A DNA stretch of 64,000 nt from Cladopsammia gracilis (taxonomy: Eukaryota > Cnidaria > Anthozoa > Scleractinia > Dendrophylliidae). The notes beneath the pieces were generated by a model. That model did no database searches. It was not told where the DNA came from and saw only the letters and a program-made list of their open reading frames with translations. Below, piece by piece: positions 12,471-23,280 of this stretch (the first letter of the stretch is position 1; every line of letters starts with the position of its first letter). The stretch is taken from positions 2,631,001 to 2,695,000 of the forward strand of contig JAJGOT010000030.1 of assembly GCA_022457155.1 (NCBI GenBank), given 5' to 3'. Position numbers and translations under genes: made by a program.

Positions 12471-12540
12471 ATGGCGTCTTTCAAAGCGTTCATTTTCCTC
12501 GCGTGGATTTCATTTGGAATGGGTGCATTAGTGTACGCTG
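12471..12540 (+). pseudogene. Orphan signal-peptide exon of the PAN-EGF-FReD family
   Basis: A 70-bp exon (ATG to a phase-1 GTAAGT donor) encoding [20 protein letters not shown] plus VYA, almost identical to the first exons of genes 2 and 3. Similarity to the gene 3 first intron continues to about 14365 and then stops; LINE sequence follows and no PAN exon is found before the next signal-peptide exon at 16389. It is either a dead copy or an alternative first exon for gene 2, since its phase fits the PAN acceptor at 17706. The continuous frame past 12540 to 12668 reads intron. Confidence 0.65.
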
Positions 12541-13248
12541 GTAAGTATTGGAAGGTTATAAAGCAACTTCTTGGACCTAAAGAAAACAAAAATAGAAAAA
12601 GAGGACTTACAACTAGGTTACCATTATCGGTTTTATTTGACAAATTTTGCGATTTCATCGATGCGTAACCTTTGGAACAAAAGTATAGAGATGTTCGAAT
12701 AGACTGCAGTACCATCCCAAAACACTGAATTTGTCGGTTCGACCTTCGTTGTTCATTATATAATTTTAAAAATGAAAAGGCGCAAAGAATATTATTTTAT
12801 TATATATTTCTGCCAGACAAAAGAAGTTTCTATTCTCCTGCAAACTTTATGATAATTTACGTTCAAAATTCTTAAATGATATCTAACGGAAAAATAAAGA
12901 TTCTATTCATGGTGCCTTGTGGAGAAAAGCTGAACTTTTATCGGTAGGAGTAAAGAAAAAACACTCGCGAATTAAACGAAAAAGAAAAGAAGTGCCGGAG
13001 AGTAAATAAAATGCAGATGTTTAAATTTATATTATTTTACAACAGATCTTCTGTGACTGACAACTACATGTTGCTAACCAAACAAAACGGTTAATAAGGC
13101 GAACTCTGCAGTGAATAACGTATTATAGTTAATAACCAGCTGCTCTAAAGTACACACGGCATCGTTTCATGTCCCATAAAAATACTGTTAACTTCTTATC
13201 GATTAAGTTATATTGGATGCTAAACTAATGTACTACGTTGAATCTAAT

Positions 13249-13511
13249 AGCGTTCCGCCCAGATTCTAAAAATAGAATTGGCGCGCAGCATCATGGGATT
13301 GAAATACGTACAAACATTCAAGAACTATGCAGGTAGCTACGAAAAAACAGGTGCTACGAAGCATGTTCTTGGGTACAACTCGACAATTATCCACAACATG
13401 TACAGCAATCGCAAAAACTGGTGTTCCGAGGCAGCCATTTTGAAATATTTGTCCGCATTTCGATCCCACAATGCAATGCTGCCAAATATGACGTCATCTG
13501 GGCGGAACGCT
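13249..13511. mobile_element. 263-bp MITE with AT duplication
   Basis: Perfect inverted ends AGCGTTCCGCCC, flanked by AT (13247-13248 and 13512-13513). The paralog at 41220-41235 reads straight through this point, confirming insertion after the block A/B duplication. The frames 13278-13550 and 13266-13469 lie inside it and are not credible genes. Confidence 0.8.
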
Positions 13512-14479
13512 ATTGAACCTACCTTTTGGAATCTATTGCTACAGGAATAGTTACTTTAGTAGGCTCTCACGATTTTACATAGTTGAAACAATTACGGAGT
13601 TACTCGCTTGCTCGCAATGCGTCACTCTGTTTTGACTTGCTATGACGACAAACATTGTTTATCACAGGACATATAATGGCCAACTAAAATCTGTTTGCAT
13701 TTAACCATAACAAAAATATTTTACTTGGAACCATCATGTTCAATTTGGCCTCAAAATCGAGAAGAATTAACCCTAAAAATGCATCGAGCGCATTAAAAAC
13801 TTGGTTCGTCACGGAAACAATTTATTTCACTGACAAGAATACAAAGCCGAAACTATCAAGTCATTCGTTTATTAACCTTTCTTTCCACTTCGTTATTAGC
13901 CTATTTTCCTCTGTGGCAGTGACGAAAGTTTGTTGAATGTAATTCTAGCGTTTCACGTTCTCTTTCGACTTGAATAAGTTTGCCAAGTTACCGAAGTCCT
14001 CGAGTCCACAACCTTCCCAAGTTCTTGCTCCAAACATTTGACTTTGCTGTAGCGTGTTTTTTTTACCAATGGCAAATGTGATATTTGATTTAGAATCGGC
14101 AACAATTCGCCGAAAATAGACAGAGAAAGCAACGATCTTGCAAACCAAACCAGCTGAATTTCTTCTTGAAGCCAAGATCATTTCTTCTCCAGCGGGTGGC
14201 ATTATCAATGACGTCATTCATAGTTTGTGCTCTTATAAACAATTATACCTCTCGGCCAATGAGCGCGCGGGGAATTTGAAAGTTTATTTAAAAAATATAT
14301 ATAATACCTGGGTAGAGATATGGAGTTTCTCTTCGAGTGTTCCAAGCAGCCATGAATTATAATTTAGTTTATATTATATATATATTAGACACTACACCTT
14401 TTGCTGTTCATTAGCAGAAAATATAAACTCATTTGTGTGAATAGTTAGACAATAGCGTGGAAATATTTTCATTTAAACC

Positions 14480-15115
14480 AAAAGATCATTCATATACGTG
14501 AAAAAAAACTTCATTAACGATTTTAGCATAAGCAGTAACATTCAGTAATGTTATGAGACAAACATTTGCATCCTTGGACATTTTATTAGTTCGAAATGTT
14601 CTTTCATTTGCGCATGACTTATTAAAAGATTCGATATCAATCATTTTCAAACCGCCATCTGGGTAATCATTTATCACAATGTTGCGTTTTATTTTGTCTC
14701 CTTTCCCGCTTCATAAAAAAAAACTAAAAGAGGTCATTCATTTCTTTAATAGATTTTGAACAGGTTGGCAGAGTAGTTAGGATATATACTAGCTGTGACA
14801 CAATGAAACTTTTCAGGACCGTAATTTTACCAATAAGACTCAACCATCGGAGTTGAGTTCCCAACAATTGAGGCAATTCTTAACTTTAACCAATTTTCTT
14901 CGTAATTTGCCTTAAAGCTAGTCGAAGGGTCAGTCGAAAACCAGATTCCTAAAGCCTTCACTTTGTTTCTTGGCGATTTGAAGTTTTTTTTCTAGAAAGA
15001 GTATTTCTTCTTTTTCTTTATGCATTACTATCCAAAATGCTTCAGTTTTCCTATTGTTGAGCCTGAGGCCAGATACTTCACCAAAGTCATTAAATGTTTG
15101 TAAGGCTGTTGAAAG
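14480..15115 (-). mobile_element. Decayed LINE reverse-transcriptase fragment
   Basis: The minus strand reads SGLRLNNRKTEAFWI, then GKGDKIKRN and DYPDGGLKMIDIESFNKS, motifs of the palm/thumb and post-RT region of animal L1/Tx1-type LINEs. Frames are broken by stops and shifts, and the 5' part and 3' tail are missing. It lies where block A similarity ends, between the orphan signal-peptide exon and the promoter copy of gene 2. Confidence 0.72.
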
Positions 15116-15500
15116 GAAACTTGATATCGTCTCATAAGCTAGAAAAAATTATCGTGAAAAAAAAAAATTGAAAATTATACAAATGTTTATGTCTTAGTAT
15201 AAGTCACTGAACAATTTGAATTCATTATGAATTTCAAAATAAGTGTTAGGCCCCCACCATAAGCAATTAAAAAACAGGTATCCAGGAGAATAAGATGATC
15301 AAACTTCAAATTATTTTAAAAACTAATGAAAATATAACGTATAGAATTACTGTATAACCATACCTGAAAATCCTTTTGAAAACCTTAAATTTTTGCCCAA
15401 CTTTTAGCGAAAATACAGTTGTTAAAACGAAGTCAAACAAAAAATAAAATAAACTTTTCTATAACTAAAATATTTCAGAGACCCATTTCACAGCAGTTAA

Positions 15501-16291
15501 GGTGGCTGAACACAGCTTACACGCGCTCTTCAATTTCAGCTGCTTACGTGAGTCAGCACGTGCAGAGTTTTGAGAAAAACAAAAGTGGCGCCTATTCAGC
15601 GATCATTTTATTTTGCTCAGTGTGGATCGCGAAAGTGTTGTTTTTCGTCCTAAAATCAAACAATTTGTTGTTCATAGATAGATAGTTTATAGAACCATTG
15701 AAGAAATACACTGCCTTTTTGGTCGTTTTTGTCTTTGGATCGAGAACCCAGTTAAATGCAACGCATGGGCAGTTGACCAAAAAATTGTGACTGGATATTA
15801 ATATTTTAGCGACTTTCCTCGGAAATGTGCTGGTTTCTACGGAACAACAAGTTAGAATTTCCCGAAATTTGGCACAATTATAATAGTTCCGAATATGCCG
15901 AACTCACCTGCCATCAGAAAATAATTTGAAATCTAACAAAGGAGATTTTTACAAAACGCAAACATATTAAACCACAAATTACGGAAGATCCCTCTGTTAA
16001 AATTACATGAGACCAGTGTTAACATGCGAATATTTTTACGAGTTTACTGGAGACAAATGATGGACAAAATCTAACGACTAGATTTTCTGAAAATAAACGA
16101 AACCAAATATTGCAGGCTGATTAACAATCCACTGTGTTGCCATAGCAACACCCTAAAAGCTCAACAAAAATATCAAAATATATAGCTTGTTGCATAATCG
16201 TATGCCTCACCAATTTTGGGCGCCCAGACGTTAGTAGTTTTAAAATGACAATGAATGACGCATAGGTACTGTGAAACTGTGTTCAGCCACC
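15501..16291. mobile_element. 791-bp TIR element with TTAA duplication
   Basis: Inverted ends GGTGGCTGAACACAG flanked by TTAA (15497-15500, 16292-16295). Paralogous promoters near 12300 and 54370 lack it. TTAA suggests a piggyBac or Kolobok-type mobiliser. No transposase frame is seen. Its right end is about 55 bp upstream of the gene 2 TATA-like box. Confidence 0.75.
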
Positions 16292-16347
16292 TTAATAGCC
16301 CCAGCAGTGTCATGATTAATTTATTATTAACAACCTCACAAGGTCCA

Positions 16348-16357
16348 TTTATAATAA
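16348..16357 (+). promoter_or_regulatory. TATA-like element of gene 2
   Basis: TTTATAATAA 32 bp before the ATG, the shortest spacing among the four copies. A normal TATA-to-start distance would give a very short 5' leader. Confidence 0.5.
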
Positions 16358-16388
16358 CAGCTTTTAGGCATGAGGCCAACTAGAGAAC

Positions 16389-19300
16389 ATGGCATCTATC
16401 GAAGCGTTCATTTTTCTCTCGTGGATTTTATTTGGAATGGGTGCATTAGTGTACGCTGGTAAGTATTGGAAAATTATAAAGCAACTTCTTGGACCTAATG
16501 AAAAAAATGGAAAAAGAGGACCAATAACCAATAACATTGAGTTTGTCGGATCGCCCTTCGTCCGGTTCATGATACTATTTTAATTATAAAATAAAGGCAC
16601 AAAGACTCACACCATGTTATTTTTGTCAGACAAATGAAGTTTCTCTTGCAAACTTGATGATAGTTTACGTTTAAAATTCTTCAATGATATAACGGAAAAA
16701 TAAAGTTTCTAGGAGTTGAGGAAAACACTAGGATTCAGTCGGAATGAAGTGCCAAAGAGTAAATAAAATGCAGATGTGTAAATTTATAATCATTTTGCAA
16801 CAGATCTCCTGTGGCTGACAACTACATGTTGCTAAGCAAACAAAACGGCTTCAGTGGCTTCATAGCTCAGTTGGTAGAGCATCGCACTGGTATTGCGAGG
16901 TCACGGGTTCGAACCCCGTTGAAGTCCTGAATTTTTTTTCAGGCTTCTTTTCGCAATTGCTTAAATTGCGTTCACAACTGCGAGGATCATTCTTCATTTG
17001 AAAACGGTTATTGATGCCAACCCCGCAGTGAACAACATATTAAAGTTAGTAACCAGCTGCTGTAAAGTACATTCTGACTTATTTCACGACATGATTTTAT
17101 GTTCCATAAAAATACTGTAAACTTCTTATCGATTAAGTTACATTGGACGCTACAGTAATGTACTAGGTTGAATCTAAATGAACCTTCCTTTTGGAATCTA
17201 TTGCTACTGGAAAACTTACTTTAGCAGGCTGTCACGTTTTTACTTAGATGCGCGCAGATATGGAGTGTATAATATTAAGGGCAAGCATATGGTTAGTAAC
17301 GTTAAGACATTGATATCTACACTCTTGACAGTGAAGATAAAATTGATATCTTCACATGGATCACCAAATTGGACCGCGGCGCGCGCGTTTCTCGAACGTC
17401 CCGAAAACTTATCGGGCCCGAAAAGCTATATTTACCAGCACCAAAGATACGGTTTTTGTTGATTCTGAAAGCAAAGCAATGTAATCTTAGGTTGACTACA
17501 CAAGATGGGCTGACTTGCGGGTTAAAAACTGCAACTCAATTAGTTAAAAAAACAGCTTTCAGCCAAGAAACGACTTTGGGAGTTTTAAGAAACGCTCGCC
17601 GAGGACCAGAAATCACTGAAGTGGAACGCAGCTGATCCCACTAAAAACGCGCATGGCATAAAATTTTCATAATCTCATGACCAAACCTATTGCGTTTTTC
17701 TGCAGTTCTCGCGACAGAATACAGCCGCATCTTAATATTCAAGGAACCGATACCAGACAAAGCACTTCCGGGTCACGTGATAAGGACTGAGAAGGTGATA
17801 GACGAAGGAAGCTGCCGAGTAAAGTGTTATTTGAAGCCAAACTGTGTGTCCATCAATGTGGGACCAGTAGACGAGGGAAAACGCACGTGCGAATTAAAAA
17901 ATTTCACTGATGAAAGTCCTTCACACTCTGCTTTAGAGAAAAAGAAAGGTTACATTCACTATGCTGTCGAGGTATGACATTGTTTAACACTAAATAATGA
18001 CACTGATCGATAATGGAGTGATGATACTCATAATAATGATTACGTTTATGGTGATTAATATCATAACTGTATACTAATACGTTAATTGTTTACTAATCAT
18101 TCATACGCAAAGACACTAGCTGGAAACGAAGCCGCTAACCATTTGCCTGCAGGCGTACGTGAATGGCTTCTGTAAGCCGCTTTATCGTGCGTTTAGTATC
18201 CAGCACAAGTTTTAAGAACATAAATCCATCGATTGGCAAGTGGAGTGCTTTCCTCACTCAACGTTTTGGCTGCGATGAGAAGCTGATCGATGCCAATCCC
18301 ATGCAGAACTTTTTATAAGATATCTACATTTTACCTTGCCGTCAAGATTTTAGCCTTCATTTGACAGCTTCGGAGGCTCGATTTCTGTTGTTTCAGTCAC
18401 CATTTTGATTACCTCAGTTCTCCAACATGGCCGCGGATAATTTTGTGACGTCATCCGCACACACGCTATAGCTTCTGCCCACCCTTTCCTAGGTAATTGA
18501 AAATGCCAAGCAATGGTGGCCACTGACGAATACGGAATTTTGTAATGACTGATGAGGTTGAATGTGATGAATATGATAACTGTATACTAATACCATATGA
18601 TAACTGTATGCTAACTTTCCAACCTCTCTTAAGTGACTACAAATGTCAAGCAAAGGCGGTCCCTAACGAATACGAATATTTTTTAGTTCATGATCACCGA
18701 GAATTCAGATCTACAAGAGGTATAAATTAACTTAGCCTCAGTGGATGCTTTCCTCAGGGAAGTACAGGAGATCCCTAATCTGTAATTTTATCAGGACGGA
18801 ATATGCTATCGATGTGTCAGAATAAATATAAAATGGATTATTTTATTTTTATACATTTTATTTCAAATACAGAATTTTTGTCACCGTAGCCGTTGCCCTG
18901 GAAAGAATTCCCTGTGTCAAGTAGGGTTTACAGACAAAGGTTACAGATGCGTCTGTCGTGCGGGTTATAAAGGAGAACTGTGCGATGAAGGTAACTGATT
19001 ATAAGTAAATATGCGCGCTTGATAATGACAAATAAAGGCGATATCGAATGGGATATGACATATACGTATAAAAGTTTATCAAAGTTTATTACCACACGGA
19101 ACGAGACTAAAACGCAAGTATTATTCGGCATAGCATTCTAGAGTGCAAATATGCATCAAAACGAGTGCAAATATAACACGTTATTACACACTTCTGAGCG
19201 CGCGCCAGGAAAAACACTTTCAAAAGGTAAATTTTGGAGCGGACGACTGTCGTATAATAAACAATTTATTCAACGAAAAGTTGTATAATACGGCTGGGAA

Positions 19301-22300
19301 TTTGTACTCCTCAGTTTTTACTTTTTTGAGCCTAAAGGCTCGAAAAATATAAACTGACTCGCAAAAATACTCAGCAGTATTAGACAATTTTTCACTGAAT
19401 TACCTCAGTCGTCTATTTATTTCACATCAGTAAGTCTTTTTCCAGTGTCATGGCCGCAGCCAGTCTCAAGACAAAGCACTATGATGCTAAAACTGCTATT
19501 TGTTTTCTAAGCCTGAAGTGAACCAAATCGCCATGGTCTCAACTGATAAACTATATTTTGGTGTAAAATAGGTTTTAGGTTTAAGTTCTTTTAGGTACAC
19601 CCGGCCCATCGGAAATCTAAAGAGCGCATGCATTCCAACCCCCACTCCCACCCACTGGGGACTGATCATGTATAAGTTAAAGGGAACCTCCATTGTTATA
19701 ACAAATTGACGTCAAATTGTTGGAAATAAAGTCTAAATTAATTTAAAAAAAAAAAAAAACAGGTGCAAGTATAATTTTAGCACTGGAAAATTTGGACCAT
19801 TTACAGACTTCATAAAATGTCTATAAATCTTGAATTTACAGACTTGGTACTTTCACCTGTTAAAAACAAAATCTCTGTAAATTCTTTTGACAGACATTTT
19901 GTATAGTTTTATTGTCTTGTTCTTTATAAAATGTTTGTGAAATGTTTATAAATCCTAGGAGCTGAAATGAGAGGAAAGACTTACAATTTACAGACTTTAC
20001 AAAATCTGCCAACAATGTTTGTAGATCTGCTGTTTACAAAGATTTCATGATTTCTAGACTTCTAATATAAAATGTCTGTAAATGGCACTGCCTAATTTTA
20101 ATGTTAATTCAGTTACCAAATGTCTGTAAATTAATGTGGTCCCGAAGCGGAACATCTAATGACAAACGGGGAATTATAAAATCTCTGTAAATTGACACAA
20201 ACAAACTAATCTTTCTCCGAATCGTTTGAATAGAATTTTTAAAGCTACATCCAGTGTTCACTCACATAATCTAAGAAATTCAAAATACAACCTTTTCGTT
20301 CCTAGACCGAGTACTGAAGCAGGCAAACGAAGTTTTCAATATCACGGTTCTGTTCTCTGGAACAGCTTGCCTTTAAGCGCTAAGATGTAGCCCACTCTGA
20401 GCTCTTTTAAATCATGCATTAAAGCGCCATGAAACATGTGTGATATGTGCGCCATATAAGTCTCTGTATTATTATTATTCATAAAGGATACTTTTTATAG
20501 TTTTTAGTATAATCCCGTATAGATAATGAATTTAGTTAGATAACTTGATTTTGTTAAGTAATTAATCTATTGTCGTTTAAGGCTCGACGGAAAAACATGT
20601 ATTATGAATTGACAACGCGTAATATAAATAAAGTTTACCTACCTAACGGGGCATTATAAAATCTCTGTAAATTGACGCAAATGGGGCATTATAAAATCTC
20701 TGTAAATTGACGCAAATGGGGTATCATAAAATCTCTGTAAATTGACGCAAACGGGGCATTATAAAATCTCTGTAAATTGACGCAAACGGGGCATCATAAA
20801 ATCTCTGTAAATTGACGCAAATGGGGCATTATAAAATCTCTGTAAATTGACGCAAACGGGGCATTATGAAATCTCTGTAAATTGACGCAAATGGGGCCTT
20901 ATAAAATCTCTGTAAATTGACGCAAATGGGGCATTATAAAATCTCTGTAAATTGACGCAAACGGGGCATCATAAAATCTCTGTAAATTGACGCAAACGGG
21001 GCACTATAAAATCTCTGTAAATTGACGCAAGCGGGGCATTATAAAATCTCTGTAAATTGACGCAAATGGGGCATTATAAAATCTCTGTAAATTGACGCAA
21101 ACGGGGCATTATAAAATCTCTGTAAATTGACGCAAAGAATAAAACTGACTAATTTTGTTTAGCAGAGCAGGCATTTTACTCGATATTTTGAGTTAGCTTA
21201 CTTAAAATTTAACTTAAATATTTTATTCAATATAGTGAGTTGAAACAACTCCTTAGTTTGAGAAAATCAAGTGAAAGTCACTTTTACTCAAACATACGAT
21301 TAAAAACTTACTCACTGCAGTGAGTCAGTGCTTCTCTCTCAAATTAAAAATATGAGTTAATTCTTAACCCAATAAAGTGAGTTGATACAACTCTTTATTT
21401 TGAGTGAACAGGGGGTGCAACAGTCCGACATCTACTCAAACGTGAAAGCACACACATAAGAGATTGCGAGGGTCCTAAAGGGGTAAAATGGGAACTGGAA
21501 TTGGCCTGTTTTTGCCCTGGGAAATGGGATTTGAGTCACTGGGACTGGGATTTGCTCACTGGGAATGGAAAAAAACGTCGTAATTGTAATGGGACAGTTG
21601 TCATTAAGCATGTCCAGTCAATGCTTAACTGGTCTTAACTAGTCTAACTAATTCTCTTAGTGAAACAAAAGAAACGGAAAACTGATCCTTACGGCAGAAA
21701 AACAGAACCAGAATCAGAAGCAAATAAAATAAAATAAAATAAAATAAAAGTGGAATATAATAGTGCCCAATATTTCGCTTTGCAAAACAAAGCTTCTTCA
21801 GGGGCTAGCACTATAAATGATTACAACTGTAAAACCGTTATACAAGTGGTTTTGAAAAACCTAAAGGATAACAAAAACAATGAATATGATTGGTGAAGGG
21901 TTTGACGGGCGATAAACTAAACTGACTAGTGATGAAAAAGTTAATGAACTTCGTCGCGTCTGTTGATTCCAAGTGGTTCTAACGTCTGGAGTTTGTCTAT
22001 GCGAAATGCTTCACGCACTTTTCGTACAGAGTCTCTGCTATGACGTATTAATTCCAGTGGTATAAGTTGCATATCCTTACAGGCGCGGATCCAGGATTTT
22101 TTTATGTGGGGTGGCTACGGGTATTTGCTTAAGTCTTTAGAAGTTTTTATTGTTGCAATTAAAAAGAAAACTGTTAAAACCGACGGTCTAAAGGGGAGGG
22201 GGGGTTGGCTAGCCACCCAATCCACCCCCCTGTATCCGCCCCTGTCTTAGTAGAGTGGCCTGGTAGATTAAAGTGTTCTGATATAAGAGTAGGGCAGCTG

Positions 22301-23232
22301 AGGTGATGTCGATTCTCTACAGAGCGGCGATCTTCACCAAAGCGTCCATTTATATTAGTTTGCGTTTTGTTTCTCCGATGTATTGACACGGTATATTACG
22401 TTTAAAACAATTTTTACATCGGATCATATAGATCAGGTTTTTAGAATTACATGTTATGTGATTATAATTATAACGTTCCTCTTTAGTAGTAAAAAAGTGT
22501 ATTTCTTTTGGCCTTGTTGAATAAACTGACAGGTCAAACAGCGTGGGTGGTTGCATCTGTAAGCTCCTGCTGGAGGCACCGATCTGATCTCTCTCGCTGG
22601 TTGGTTTCCTTAGTTTAGTTTGTAGTAGTTTAGAACCACTTGGAATCAACAGACAGGACGAGCTTCGTTAACTTTCTCATCACTAGTCAGTTTAGTTTAT
22701 CATCCGTCAAACCCTTCACCAATCATATTCATTGTTTTTGTTATTCTTTAGTTTTTTCAAAACCACTTGTACAACGGTTTTACAGTTGTAATCATTTATA
22801 GTGCTAGCCCCTGAAGAAGCTTTGTTTTGCAAAGCGAAATATTGGGCACTATTATATTCCACTTTTATTTTATTTGCTTCAGTGAGTGTTCTGTTTTTCT
22901 ACCGTAAGGATCAGTTTGCCGTTTCTTTTGTTTCACTTCAAGTATTAATACTGATCTAGGTCTGGAAACCCAAATCCGGCCATTCTCAACGGTTTGTTGC
23001 AGTGATCGTGCATTCTGTTTCTTTTTAATTCCCTTAGTTTGGCAAACATCCAAATTCTACTTTAGGAATATGAGAATATTTTATTTTTTCACTTGTGTTG
23101 CGGTCAACGATATTTGTGTACAGCGGTGCAATCAAGCCAAAAACGTTGAGCATGCGTTTTTTCATGTTAAAAACAACATGGCGCAATGTCTGCAGGCGAC
23201 AGGAATGTGAAGTGGCAGGAGCATATCACCTG

Positions 23233-23280
<48 letters not shown>

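Larger units (their letters stand above)
4100..14365. repeat. Segmental duplication block A (paralogous to block B, 32.0-42.3 kb)
   Basis: From the FReD exons of gene 1 to about 1.8 kb past the orphan signal-peptide exon, the order of coding and noncoding sequence matches 32000-42330. Matching landmarks include the post-gene flank (5330-5560 and 34490-34650), 8270-9110 and 36260-37160, 10920-11035 and 37190-37290, 11120-11720 and 39230-39780, and 11760-14360 and 39900-42320. Differences are mostly discrete insertions listed separately. The stretch 8270-12390 holds no gene I can support; part of it (9120-10850) is also shared with 51120-53830. Confidence 0.8.
21655..22945 (-). mobile_element. 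Penelope-like element fragment with long inverted arms
   Basis: Arms of about 300 bp (21655-22005 and 22620-22945) are inverted copies of each other and share GCTAGCCCCTGAAGAAGC. Between them the minus strand encodes the end of a GIY-YIG-type frame (22245-22649). Penelope-like retroelements combine a reverse transcriptase with a C-terminal GIY-YIG nuclease and often have such terminal repeats. The reverse transcriptase part is missing. Confidence 0.65.

Noticed and set aside
12541..12668. Continuation of the orphan signal-peptide frame as a 65-aa protein
   Set aside because: The donor at 12541 is conserved in all four copies and the downstream frame is not conserved among them.
13278..13550. 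A 90-codon gene
   Set aside because: Almost entirely inside the 263-bp MITE that the paralog lacks.
20646..21135. CRISPR-like array
   Set aside because: The units abut directly with no variable spacers, and the genome is eukaryotic; it is a tandem repeat.
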